DNA of 64,000 nt. It comes from an uncultured Bacilli bacterium. GTDB taxonomy: Bacteria; Bacillota_I; Bacilli_A; RF39; UBA660. The translations under genes were made by a program, and so were the position numbers. This document shows, piece after piece, positions 35,452 through 43,989 of this stretch (position 1 is its first letter; the number at the start of each line of letters is the position of its first letter). Under the pieces are notes generated by a model. It had not been told where the DNA came from. It did no database searches and saw only the letters and a program-made list of their open reading frames with translations. Location: assembly GCA_934087065.1 (NCBI GenBank), contig CAKOIS010000004.1:1-64000 (forward strand), given 5' to 3'.

Positions 35452-35480
35452 TAGACAAAAAGCCAATAATCTGTTAAAAT
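35452..35480 (+). promoter_or_regulatory. Promoter of dusB placed for a leaderless transcript
   Basis: TAGACA (35452-35457), 17-nt spacer, TAAAAT (35475-35480). The dusB ATG is at 35487, so transcription would begin at or within a base or two of the start codon. Confidence 0.6.
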
Positions 35481-35486
35481 TAAACC

Positions 35487-36467
35487 ATGACATGGAATAT
35501 TAAAAATGTAAAAATTAGTAATAGAATTGTATTTGCGCCTATGGCAGGAGTGTCTAATATTAGTTATAGACAAATCATAAAAGGTTTTGGTGCTGGTTTA
35601 ATATACTCTGAAATGATAAGCACTCTAGGTATTAAATATAATGGAAAGAAAACAATAGACTTAATTAACTTTGAAGAAACCGAGCGTCCAATTAGCATTC
35701 AAATATTTGGAAGTGATATTACTTCTTTCGTAAGTGCAGCAACATACATTGAAGAAAACTTCCACCCTGACATAATAGACATAAACATGGGTTGTCCTGT
35801 TCCTAAAGTAGCAATAAAAAGTCAAGCAGGAAGTGCCCTACTAAAAGACCCAGATAAAATTTATGAAATAGTTTCCGAAGTTGTAAAAAACACTAACACT
35901 CCTATCACAGTAAAAATAAGAAGTGGATGGGATAACGACCACATTAACGCAGTAGAAGTTGCAAAAAAAATAGAAGAGGCCGGTGCTTCAGCAATTGCTA
36001 TTCACGCAAGAACTAGAAGTCAAGGATATTCTGGAAAAGCTGACTGGAACATAATAAAACAAGTTAAAGAAAGTGTTAACATTCCAGTAATTGGTAATGG
36101 GGATATACTTACAATATATGACGCTAAAAGAATGCTTGAAGAAACAAAATGTGATGCAGTAATGATCGGGCGTGCCACTCTTGGTAACCCATGGTTTATC
36201 AAAGAATGCATAGAATATGTAGAAAATAATCGCATCATCGATAAACCAACTGACATAGAAAAAATAAACATGATAACAAAACACTATGACTTATTAAAAA
36301 AATACACTAGTGAAAAAACAGCACTCCTAGAAATCAGAACACATGCTCTATGGTATCTAAAAGGAATACCTGGTATTAAAGAAATAAAAACTAAAATATG
36401 TCAGGCTAAAACAGAAGAGGAGTTTATGTCTATCATAGACGAATTAAAAAATAATATAAATAAATAA
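35487..36467 (+). CDS. dusB: tRNA-dihydrouridine synthase DusB
   Basis: DusB reduces a uridine of tRNA to dihydrouridine using FMN and NADPH. The 326-residue protein has FAPMAGVSNISYRQ (FMN-binding start), INMGCPVPKV with the catalytic Cys, KIRSGWD, AIAIHARTRSQGYSG and GNGDI...MIGRATLGNPW. No Shine-Dalgarno precedes the ATG. Its place before lysS matches Bacillus (dusB-lysS-ctsR-mcsAB-clpC), although an acetyltransferase and a decayed gene have been inserted. Confidence 0.95.
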   Translation: MTWNIKNVKISNRIVFAPMAGVSNISYRQIIKGFGAGLIYSEMISTLGIKYNGKKTIDLINFEETERPISIQIFGSDITSFVSAATYIEENFHPDIIDINMGCPVPKVAIKSQAGSALLKDPDKIYEIVSEVVKNTNTPITVKIRSGWDNDHINAVEVAKKIEEAGASAIAIHARTRSQGYSGKADWNIIKQVKESVNIPVIGNGDILTIYDAKRMLEETKCDAVMIGRATLGNPWFIKECIEYVENNRIIDKPTDIEKINMITKHYDLLKKYTSEKTALLEIRTHALWYLKGIPGIKEIKTKICQAKTEEEFMSIIDELKNNINK

Positions 36468-36477
36468 GGAGAATTGG

Positions 36478-36510
36478 ATGAAACGTGAATTGGAACTGGT
36501 ATTAATATAA
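36478..36510 (+). CDS. Possible 10-codon ORF between dusB and the acetyltransferase
   Basis: An ATG with AAGGAG at a good distance opens MKRELELVLI and then a TAA. It may be a leader peptide, a spurious ribosome site or the scar of a deleted gene. There is no attenuator hairpin after it. Confidence 0.25.
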   Translation: MKRELELVLI

Positions 36511-36541
36511 AACTTAAAAAATATTAATATTGGAGAAAAAA

Positions 36542-37150
36542 ATGAAAATAAGATTAGAAGAAGAAAAAGACTACAAAATAGTAGAAAACCTAACAAGAGA
36601 AGCATTTTGGAATAAATATAGACCAGGATGCATGGAACACTTAGTTGTTCATAAATTAAGAAATGACTCTAGATTTATAAAAGAACTAGACTATGTCTTA
36701 GAAAAAGATAACAAAATAATAGGAAGTATATTCTATTCACTTGGTTACATAAAAACCAAAGATAACAAAGTATTAGATGTACTAATCTTTGGACCAGTCA
36801 GTATAGACCCTAATTACCAACACATGGGATACGGAGAAGCTTTAATAAATTACACACTTGCAATTGCAAAAAAACTAAACTATGATTTAGTACTCATAAC
36901 TGGAAACCCAGACTACTATAAAAAGTACGGTTTTGTTTTGTCTAGCACTTATAGCATATATTACGAAGGATTAGAAAATGAAGAAGCTCCATTCTTTATG
37001 GTAAAAGTACTTAATGAAAAGAACATCACTAAATACGAAGGAATATATACTGACCCTGAAGTATTTAATGTTACCGAAGAAGAAGTGAGTGACTTTGATA
37101 AAAACTTCCCACCTAAAGAAAAACTAGTACTTCCTGGACAACTAAATTAG
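36542..37150 (+). CDS. GNAT-family N-acetyltransferase (YhbS-like)
   Basis: This 202-residue acetyl-CoA-dependent acetyltransferase resembles YhbS. The acetyl-CoA loop is in IDPNYQHMGYGEALI (about residues 82-96), followed by the LVLITGNPDYYKKYGF strand-turn typical of this subgroup. The substrate is unknown. I chose ATG 36542, with GGAG 7 nt before it, over an in-frame TTG at 36530. It probably follows dusB in one transcript. Confidence 0.85.
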   Translation: MKIRLEEEKDYKIVENLTREAFWNKYRPGCMEHLVVHKLRNDSRFIKELDYVLEKDNKIIGSIFYSLGYIKTKDNKVLDVLIFGPVSIDPNYQHMGYGEALINYTLAIAKKLNYDLVLITGNPDYYKKYGFVLSSTYSIYYEGLENEEAPFFMVKVLNEKNITKYEGIYTDPEVFNVTEEEVSDFDKNFPPKEKLVLPGQLN

Positions 37151-37156
37151 TGATAC

Positions 37157-37192
37157 AAAAAGCATGAAACTTGTTCATGCTTTTATTCTTTT
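37157..37192. terminator. Bidirectional terminator
   Basis: AAAAGCATGAA-ACTTG-TTCATGCTTTT with T tracts on both strands. It ends the acetyltransferase transcript and would have ended the decayed minus-strand gene next to it. Confidence 0.85.
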
Positions 37193-37443
37193 TAAGATTT
37201 TTCTAATTTCTTCACTACCAAAATTAAGCACCCACACCTCATTATTAGACTTTCTCAAATCTTCTTTAACTGTTTCTTATAATATGTAGAATTCACAGCT
37301 TTTTGAATATCTATAATATAAAACTCACTTCCATTTTAGATAACATAAATTGACCGCTGACCATTCAAATTACACTTACTTATAATGCTCTTTATATGTT
37401 CACACACCATAATTCTCATTATATCTATTATGTAACACTTCAT
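37175..37443 (-). pseudogene. Decayed unknown gene, internal stop and frameshift
   Basis: On the minus strand an ATG at 37443 reads MKCYIIDIMRIMVCEHIKSI and NLNGQRSIYVI to a TAA at 37336-37338. It then continues in frame as NGSEFYIIDIQKAVNSTYYK. After a frameshift near 37275-37285 it goes on as EDLRKSNNEVWVLNFGSEEI and RKILKRIKA to a TGA at 37175, inside the terminator. The amino-acid composition is protein-like throughout, so this is a broken gene of about 90 residues. I do not recognise the family. Confidence 0.5.
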
Positions 37444-37512
37444 AATTTCCCAATTCCGAATTTTTGACAAATGCGTACTTTTTCCAGAGTGAGTTTTTAA
37501 CATAACTTACTA

Positions 37513-37541
37513 TTGACAAACCATAATTAATATAGTACAAT
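37513..37541 (+). promoter_or_regulatory. Sigma-A promoter of the lysS T-box transcript
   Basis: TTGACA (37513-37518), a 17-nt spacer, TACAAT (37536-37541): near-consensus. Confidence 0.85.
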
Positions 37542-37544
37542 AAC

Positions 37545-37760
37545 CACGTAAATCGATGAAGAAGACGAGTAGCATTATATACTGTTAATAGAAAGCTAGG
37601 ATGATGGAAACTAGCAACAAGCCTAATGTGAATAAAAACTTCTAAGTGGCTAACAAGCCCGGATATATTCCGTTATAAATAAGAGATAATCAGTTAATGA
37701 TTAAGAAGGGTGGAACCGCAGGTATCTTACTATGCCCCTTTAGTCATTAACTTTTTTATT
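37545..37760 (+). promoter_or_regulatory. T-box riboswitch controlling lysS
   Basis: The leader has the T-box signature GGGTGGAACCGC (37708-37719), a typical stem I start (GATGAAGAAGACGAGTAG), and a terminator formed by AGTTAATGA (37692-37700) with TCATTAACT (37744-37752) plus a T run. An AAA in GTGAATAAAAACTT (about 37634-37637) sits where the specifier codon is expected, which fits Lys and the downstream gene. Uncharged tRNA-Lys would bind the specifier and the TGG bulge to prevent termination. Confidence 0.93.
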
Positions 37761-37781
37761 TAAAAGAAGGAGGAAAAAATA

Positions 37782-39278
37782 ATGGAAAGAAATTTTACAG
37801 AACAAGAATTAGTTAGAAGGGAAAAACTAGAAAAATTAAGAAGTCTTGGACTTGATCCATTCGGTGATAGATTTGATAGAGACTCACTTGCAAATGACAT
37901 AAAAGAAAAATATAAAGACTTAACTCATGAAGAATTAGAAAGCATGGATGAGCACGCTAAAGTTGCAGGAAGAATTATGTTCATAAGAAAAATGGGAAAA
38001 GCATCATTCTTCTCAATTCAAGACAAATCAGGAAAAATACAAATTTATATCTCAATAAACGATATTGGAGAAGAAGATTACACTTTATTTAAAACTGCAG
38101 ACATCGGAGACATCGTTGGTGTTGAAGGTAAAATAATGAAAACTATGACTGGAGAAGTTACAATAAAATGTTTAAAATATACTCACTTAGTAAAAGCATT
38201 AAAACCACTTCCAGAAAAATTCCACGGCTTACAAGACAAAGAAGAAAGATATAGAAGAAGATACGTTGATTTAATAATGAACGAAGAGTCAAAAAGAGTT
38301 GCTTTCTTAAGACCAAGAATTATAAGATGCATTCAAAACTTCATGGATAATCGTGGATTTACTGAAGTAGAAACTCCAGTACTAACTACTCTACTAACAG
38401 GTGCTTCAGCTAGACCTTTCGTAACGCACCACAATGCTCAAGACCTAGATATGTACTTAAGAATTGCACTAGAACTTCACTTAAAAAGACTACTTGTTGG
38501 TGGAATGGACGCAGTTTATGAAATTGGTAGACTATTTAGAAATGAAGGAATGGACTTAACTCACAATCCAGAATTCACATCAATGGAAGCATACCTAGCA
38601 TATAGTGACTTAAACGGAATGATGGAAATGACAGAAAGTCTACTTAAAGAAATAGCAAGCAAAGTATTTAACAAAACTACATTTAACTGGAGAGGTCATG
38701 AAATTAGTTTAGATGGTAACTTCAAAAGAATAACAATGACTGAAGCAATTAAAGAACAAACTGGAATAGATTTCAGTAAAAACTATACTAATGAAGAAAT
38801 GATTAAACTCGCAGAAGAACACGATATAGAACTTGAACCACATGAAAAAGTATTCGGTCATATTGTTAACAAATTCTTTGAAAAATACGTTGAAGAAACA
38901 CTTATACAGCCAACATTCTTATGTAATCACCCAATAGAAATAAGCCCACTTACAAAAAAAGACCCAAAAGACCCAAGATTTGTACAAAGATTTGAATTAT
39001 TTATTGGTGGAAAAGAAATGGCTAACGCTTACACTGAATTAAATGACCCAATTGACCAATTAGAAAGATTTGAAGCCCAATTAAAAGAACAAGATTTAGG
39101 TAACGAAGAAGCAAACGACATAGATATGGACTTCGTAGAAGCTTTAGAATATGGAATGCCACCAGCTGGAGGTATTGGATACGGAATAGATAGACTTGTT
39201 ATGTTTTTCACTGAAAACGAGTCAATTAGAGACGTAATCTTATTCCCATTAATGAAACCCGAAACAAAAGAGAAATAA
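37782..39278 (+). CDS. lysS: Lysyl-tRNA synthetase, class II
   Basis: This enzyme charges tRNA-Lys. The 498-residue protein has an N-terminal OB-fold anticodon-binding domain (about 55-150: KVAGRIMFIRKMGKASFFSI) and the class II core: motif 1 around FMDNRGFTEVETPVL, motif 2 GRLFRNEGMDLTHNPEFTSM, and motif 3 GGIGYGIDRLVMF. Length is normal. The ribosome site is GAAGGAGG. It is controlled by the T-box leader upstream. Confidence 0.98.
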   Translation: MERNFTEQELVRREKLEKLRSLGLDPFGDRFDRDSLANDIKEKYKDLTHEELESMDEHAKVAGRIMFIRKMGKASFFSIQDKSGKIQIYISINDIGEEDYTLFKTADIGDIVGVEGKIMKTMTGEVTIKCLKYTHLVKALKPLPEKFHGLQDKEERYRRRYVDLIMNEESKRVAFLRPRIIRCIQNFMDNRGFTEVETPVLTTLLTGASARPFVTHHNAQDLDMYLRIALELHLKRLLVGGMDAVYEIGRLFRNEGMDLTHNPEFTSMEAYLAYSDLNGMMEMTESLLKEIASKVFNKTTFNWRGHEISLDGNFKRITMTEAIKEQTGIDFSKNYTNEEMIKLAEEHDIELEPHEKVFGHIVNKFFEKYVEETLIQPTFLCNHPIEISPLTKKDPKDPRFVQRFELFIGGKEMANAYTELNDPIDQLERFEAQLKEQDLGNEEANDIDMDFVEALEYGMPPAGGIGYGIDRLVMFFTENESIRDVILFPLMKPETKEK

Positions 39279-39293
39279 CTTTCTCTTTTTTCT
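39264..39293 (+). terminator. Intrinsic terminator of lysS
   Basis: AAAAGAGAAA and TTTCTCTTTT pair around the lysS TAA stop, then T residues. Confidence 0.8.
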
Positions 39294-39337
39294 TAACCAA
39301 TAATTATAACATTTTAAATGAAATTTTTGATATTTAC

Positions 39338-39367
39338 TTGTAAAACTTTACATTTATATTGTATAAT
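39338..39367 (+). promoter_or_regulatory. Promoter of the carrier gene
   Basis: TTGTAA (39338-39343), 18-nt spacer, TGTATAAT with the -10 at 39362-39367. Confidence 0.5.
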
Positions 39368-39386
39368 TAAGTAGGAGGTAAAAATT

Positions 39387-40835
39387 ATGAAGAAAAAGAA
39401 CACATTGTTCAAATCAATTGCAATTATGTTCTTAGTACTAGTCGTATTATCATGGATAATTCCAACTTCAAGAGTAAGTGGAACTGACGTTATATCTTCT
39501 GATTTAGCAAGAGTTTCATTACATCAACTATTTGAATACCCATGGGCAGGACCTCAAGCAGCTGCTAAAACAGTATTATTTATACTAGCAGTAGGTGGCT
39601 TCTATGGCGTACTTGGAATTACTGGAAAATACAGAAACTGTCTAGAAAAAATTGCAAAATCTATGAAAGGAAAAGAAGAACTATTCTTAATTATAGTATC
39701 ACTAATATTTGTACTACTTAGTAGTGTGTTCGGTTTAGATATATTATTATTTATATTTATACCAGCAATAATCAGTATCATATTACTAATGGGTTACGAC
39801 AAAATGACAGCTTACCTAGTTGCATTCATGTCTCCACTTATTGGTATGATAGGTTCAACTTACAGTGCATACTTAGCTGGTTACACTAATCAAGTACTTA
39901 GTCTAACATATAAAAATGGACTACTTACTAAAATAGCTTTACTAGTAATATGCTTTGTTGTATTTATTGCTTTCACACTAAAACACGCAAGAAAAGCACT
40001 TAACAAAAATAGTGATAAAGAAGAATATGCTTATCTAGGAGAAAAAACTCAAAGTAAAAAACCTAGTTGGCCATTATATGTAATATTTGGTTTATTACTA
40101 GTATTACTAATCATTGGTTACACTGATTGGGAAGGTGTTTTTGGAATTACTTTCTTCACAGACTTGCACAAAAATATCCAAGAATTCACAATCAAAGATG
40201 TTACTATACTAAAATACCTATTTGATGGAACAGAACAATTAGGAAAATGGACTATTGACAGTTATACATTTATTCTAATACTTGCTACATTTATAATAAA
40301 TCTAGTATACAACATCAAACTAGATGACTCACTAGAAGCATACGCAAAAGGTATTAAGAAAAGCCTAAAATCAGCAGCATTAGTTGGTTTTGCTTACTGT
40401 GTAGTATTTATTGCATTCTATCATGGATACATTGTTACTATATTAAATTTCATTTCTAACACTTGTGGTTTTGGACTTGCTAAACTAGTTAACATCACTT
40501 GGTTACAAGAAATAATACACTTAATATTTGGATCACTAAGCATGATAATTGCAACAGCTATAAATATAGACTACCTATATGTAGCATCTACAGTAGGAAC
40601 ATTCTTATCAGTTGCATATGCTGACTACACACTATTAATAAGTATTATAATGCAAGCAATATATGGTTTAACACTTTTCGTAGCACCTACTTCAACATTA
40701 TTGATTTTAGGTTTAACAAGCTTAGACATCAACTACAAAGACTGGCTAAAGAAGAGTTGGAAACTAGTACTTGAATTACTTCTTGTAATATTTGTTGTAA
40801 TAATACTTCTAGTAATAGTTAAATCTCATATATAA
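39387..40835 (+). CDS. YfcC/ArcD-like carboxylate or amino-acid carrier
   Basis: This 482-residue protein has about twelve hydrophobic segments and belongs to the YfcC/C4-dicarboxylate (DcuC-like) group of ion-coupled carriers. Family features are the N-terminal LSWIIPTSRVSG and internal duplicated GLDILLFIFIPAIISI and MSPLIGMIGSTYSAYLAGY segments, which form the re-entrant transport loops. The substrate cannot be read from sequence; dicarboxylates, amino acids or peptides are options. The ribosome site is TAGGAGG. Confidence 0.72.
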   Translation: MKKKNTLFKSIAIMFLVLVVLSWIIPTSRVSGTDVISSDLARVSLHQLFEYPWAGPQAAAKTVLFILAVGGFYGVLGITGKYRNCLEKIAKSMKGKEELFLIIVSLIFVLLSSVFGLDILLFIFIPAIISIILLMGYDKMTAYLVAFMSPLIGMIGSTYSAYLAGYTNQVLSLTYKNGLLTKIALLVICFVVFIAFTLKHARKALNKNSDKEEYAYLGEKTQSKKPSWPLYVIFGLLLVLLIIGYTDWEGVFGITFFTDLHKNIQEFTIKDVTILKYLFDGTEQLGKWTIDSYTFILILATFIINLVYNIKLDDSLEAYAKGIKKSLKSAALVGFAYCVVFIAFYHGYIVTILNFISNTCGFGLAKLVNITWLQEIIHLIFGSLSMIIATAINIDYLYVASTVGTFLSVAYADYTLLISIIMQAIYGLTLFVAPTSTLLILGLTSLDINYKDWLKKSWKLVLELLLVIFVVIILLVIVKSHI

Positions 40836-40839
40836 AATT

Positions 40840-40868
40840 AGAACTTTCACAAAAAAGTTCTTTTTTTG
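40840..40868 (+). terminator. Intrinsic terminator of the carrier gene
   Basis: AGAACTTT and AAAGTTCT pair around CACAAA, then seven T residues. Confidence 0.8.
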
Positions 40869-40921
40869 TATATTATTTTATAAAAACACTCAATATATCA
40901 TATATTATGAAAGAGGTGTAT

Positions 40922-43030
40922 ATGAATAACTATACAGAAGAACTAAAAAGAATACTAAAAAATAGTGAATTAATTGCAGAAAATCTTAACAGCTCTGACA
41001 TCAACTCTATCCATTTTTTAATGAGCTTACTTAAAAACTCTAACTCACTAACTCCAGTACTAGAAAAACATAAAATAGACTATGAAGAAATAAAACGTTT
41101 CCTAACAAACAAAAATGAACCAACTAAATATCTATTCTACAGTAAAGAACTACTAAGCTCTATTGAAGGGGTAATACTATCTCTAGAAAATATAGATGAC
41201 GAAATAACACTAAACTTACTATTTAATGAAATACTTTCAAATAAAAACACTTTGTGCTATAAAACACTCATAAAAACTAATACTGACATAGAAAACCTAA
41301 AAAAAGACATTAAAACAACTAACACAATTTCTAGTAACAGCATACTAAAGTCTATCGGAAGAAACCTAAACGAACTTGCAATAAAAAAAGAATTTGACCC
41401 AGTAATAGGAAGAGAAAAAGAAATAACTAGAATTATTGAAGTACTAAAAAGAAAAAACAAAAACAATCCGCTTTTACTAGGAGAAGCAGGCGTTGGTAAA
41501 ACGTCAGTAGTAGAAGAACTAGCAAGTCGTATTACTAAAAACTTAGTACCAGACTTCTTAAAAGGAAAAACAATATATGAAGTAAACTTATCTTCAGTAA
41601 TCGCAGGCACTAAATACCGTGGAGAATTTGAAGAAAAACTTACAAAACTAATTAACGAACTAGAAACAAACAACAACTTAATACTATTTATTGACGAAAT
41701 TCACACTCTAGTAGGTGCCGGTGGTGCAGAAGGTGCTATTGACGCATCAAACATATTAAAGCCTGCACTTGCAAGAGGAAAGCTCTCTTTAATAGGTGCT
41801 ACTACATTAAAAGAATACACTAGCTCCATAGAAAAAGACAAAGCTTTAGATAGAAGATTTGAACCCCTATTAATAAATGAACCAAATTATGACGAAACAC
41901 TATACATTCTAAAAAAAATAAAACCAAATTATGAAAAATATCACAACGTTAAAATACCTAATAACATCATAGAATTAACTGCAAAACTATCAGACAAATA
42001 CATAAAAAATAGAAATAACCCAGATAAATCAATAGACATACTAGATGAAATATGTGCTATAACATCACTTGTAGAAAAGAAAACAACTAACACAAAAATA
42101 GAAAACAAAATAATATCACTTACTGAAAAGAAAAACAAATGCATTCTAGAAAACAACCTAACAAAAGCACTATCTCTAAAAAAGGAAATAACTTCACTAG
42201 AAAGTATTCAGAAAAAAAATAACACTCTAAACATAAAAAACACAGTAACTAAAGCCATATTAAAAGAAGTACTAGAAACAAAAACAAACTCTAATATCTT
42301 TGAACTATCTAACCCATCATACTTTACAGATCTAAATAACTACCTAAAACTAAACATCTATGAACAAGACCATATAATTGACAACATAACAAAAAAACTT
42401 ATATGCTTTACTAAAAACAATAATAAGTTACCACTAACTATCTCATTAAAAGGTCCAACTGGAACAGGCAAAACTTACCTAGTAAAAACTTTATCTAAAT
42501 ACTTAAAAACTCATCTTATAACATTAAACATGAAAGACTACGTAACTAGTACTAGTATAACAAAACTAATTGGTACAACCGCTGGATACGTTGGTTACGA
42601 CGAAAAAAACACACCATTTGAAAGCCTAAAACACCACCCTATTTCAATAATTCTTCTAGAAGACTATAATTATACCCACCCTTCCATAAAAGCTCTATTT
42701 GACACTATTTCTACAACTGGAAAACTCACACTTAACAATAATGAAATAATTAACTTTGAAAACACTATAATAATTAAAACAACAAAAGAAGATAGTAATC
42801 ATTCCATTGGTTTTATAGAAAAACCAAACAAACAAAACACACTTACATTTAACTCACTATCTGTTTGTTCAATAAAGAAAATAATAACTAAACAAAATAA
42901 TACACTTACTGATGAACAAATAAATAAAATAATAGAAAAATCTAACTACTTAGAACAAAACGCAAAACAACTACTTAACCTAATAAATGAAAACTTAGTG
43001 AACATTAATGAAGTTATACCAAATTTATGA
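40922..43030 (+). CDS. clpC: ClpC-like AAA+ unfoldase with degenerate, truncated second AAA module
   Basis: This 702-residue protein has a Clp N-domain (about 1-135) and an intact AAA-1 with DPVIGREKEI, Walker A LGEAGVGKT (about 187), Walker B LILFIDEIHTL and DRRFEPL. Only a short M-like helix region follows. AAA-2 has Walker A GPTGTGKT (about 510), but Walker B is IILLEDYNY (usual LLDEIEK) and the protein ends about 75 residues after the ClpP-loop motif SIGFIEKP (about 627). The RPEFxNR arginine finger and most of the small domain are absent; normal ClpC is about 810 residues. Synteny (dusB-lysS-clpC) supports ClpC; ctsR and mcsAB are missing. ATG 40922 has AGAGGTG. Confidence 0.82.
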   Translation: MNNYTEELKRILKNSELIAENLNSSDINSIHFLMSLLKNSNSLTPVLEKHKIDYEEIKRFLTNKNEPTKYLFYSKELLSSIEGVILSLENIDDEITLNLLFNEILSNKNTLCYKTLIKTNTDIENLKKDIKTTNTISSNSILKSIGRNLNELAIKKEFDPVIGREKEITRIIEVLKRKNKNNPLLLGEAGVGKTSVVEELASRITKNLVPDFLKGKTIYEVNLSSVIAGTKYRGEFEEKLTKLINELETNNNLILFIDEIHTLVGAGGAEGAIDASNILKPALARGKLSLIGATTLKEYTSSIEKDKALDRRFEPLLINEPNYDETLYILKKIKPNYEKYHNVKIPNNIIELTAKLSDKYIKNRNNPDKSIDILDEICAITSLVEKKTTNTKIENKIISLTEKKNKCILENNLTKALSLKKEITSLESIQKKNNTLNIKNTVTKAILKEVLETKTNSNIFELSNPSYFTDLNNYLKLNIYEQDHIIDNITKKLICFTKNNNKLPLTISLKGPTGTGKTYLVKTLSKYLKTHLITLNMKDYVTSTSITKLIGTTAGYVGYDEKNTPFESLKHHPISIILLEDYNYTHPSIKALFDTISTTGKLTLNNNEIINFENTIIIKTTKEDSNHSIGFIEKPNKQNTLTFNSLSVCSIKKIITKQNNTLTDEQINKIIEKSNYLEQNAKQLLNLINENLVNINEVIPNL

Positions 43031-43056
43031 TATAATGTTACCAGGGAAGTGAAAAT

Positions 43057-43722
43057 ATGGAATTAATTTTAATAATACTTATAATAAGTTTACCTCTTAT
43101 ATCACAGTTATATATATCAGTAACTTATAAAAAAACATCTAACATTGAATTTAGAAGTGACACTACAGGATATGATGTAGCCAGAAACATACTTGATAAA
43201 AATGGTTTAAACAACATACTAGTGGTTGAAACAAATGGCACACTAACCGACCATTATGACCCAACTAGAAAAGTAATAAAACTTTCAAAAGACATTTATC
43301 ACGGTAATTCAGTTGCAAGCGCATCAGTTGCAGCCCATGAAGTAGGACACGCTATACAAGACAAAGAAGGCTATACATTCTTAAGAATAAGACACGCAAT
43401 ATTCCCAGTAGTAAGCTTTTTAGATAGAATATCATATATAGTAATATTCTTAGGTTTCTTACTTGAATACATGAACTTAGTATACTTTGGAATATTCGCA
43501 GTAGGTGCTGGCGTATTATTTCAAATAATAACTTTACCAGTAGAAATAAATGCATCAAAAAGAGCAATAAAAGAACTAAACGAACTTAACCTAACAACAG
43601 ATAGAACAGAAGATTTATCAAAAAACATGCTAACAGCTGCAGCTTTAACTTATGTTGCTAGCACACTTGCTGAAATATTACAACTTATAAGACTAATCGG
43701 AATTGTAAAAGACAACGATTAG
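43057..43722 (+). CDS. yugP: Membrane zinc metallopeptidase (YugP family)
   Basis: This 221-residue member of the Zn_peptidase_2 family has an N-terminal helix (1-22), a domain with GYDVARNILDKNG and HYDPTRKVIKLS, the zinc-site HEVGH (about residue 95), and two or three helices after it. Length is normal. Physiological substrates are unknown. The ribosome site is GGGAAGTG. A TATAAT lies between it and the clp gene, so it may have its own promoter. Confidence 0.92.
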   Translation: MELILIILIISLPLISQLYISVTYKKTSNIEFRSDTTGYDVARNILDKNGLNNILVVETNGTLTDHYDPTRKVIKLSKDIYHGNSVASASVAAHEVGHAIQDKEGYTFLRIRHAIFPVVSFLDRISYIVIFLGFLLEYMNLVYFGIFAVGAGVLFQIITLPVEINASKRAIKELNELNLTTDRTEDLSKNMLTAAALTYVASTLAEILQLIRLIGIVKDND

Positions 43723-43732
43723 TCTTTTTTTA
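43707..43732 (+). terminator. Intrinsic terminator of the zinc peptidase gene
   Basis: AAAGAC and GTCTTT pair, then T residues. The TAG stop is in the hairpin. Confidence 0.75.
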
Positions 43733-43733
43733 T

Positions 43734-43764
43734 ACAAAAAAAATAACACATAAGTGTTACTTTA
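43734..43764 (-). terminator. Intrinsic terminator of rpsF-ssb-rpsR
   Basis: TAACAC-TTAT-GTGTTA followed by eight T residues on the minus strand. The rpsR TAA stop is in the stem. Confidence 0.85.
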
Positions 43765-43972
43765 CAAATGGAATTAATCCCATAAATCTAGCTCTTTTAA
43801 CTTCTCTAGCTATATGTCTTTGATGTAATGCACAAGCACCAGTCATTCTTCTAGGTAAAATCTTACCTTTATCATTAATGTACTTAGTTATAATAGGCAC
43901 ATCTTTATAATCAACGCTTTTTCCAGCACACATTTGACATATCTTCTTTTTTCTAGGATAAAATTCTTTCAT
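43757..43972 (-). CDS. rpsR: 30S ribosomal protein S18
   Basis: S18 binds S6 on the small-subunit platform. The 71-residue protein shows KDVPIITKYINDKGKILPRR and the RHIAREVKRARFMGLIPF end. The Cys pair near the start (CQMCAGKS) is the zinc-binding-type variant. The ribosome site is AGGAGG. It is last in the rpsF-ssb-rpsR operon, 17 nt after ssb. Confidence 0.98.
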   Translation of the reverse strand: MKEFYPRKKKICQMCAGKSVDYKDVPIITKYINDKGKILPRRMTGACALHQRHIAREVKRARFMGLIPFVK

Positions 43973-43989
43973 TTTTTATTCCTCCTTTA

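Noticed and set aside
41257..41676. Minus-strand open frame of 139 codons inside the clp gene
   Set aside because: Antisense to the intact AAA-1 module; low-complexity Ser/Phe/Leu product typical of a shadow frame.
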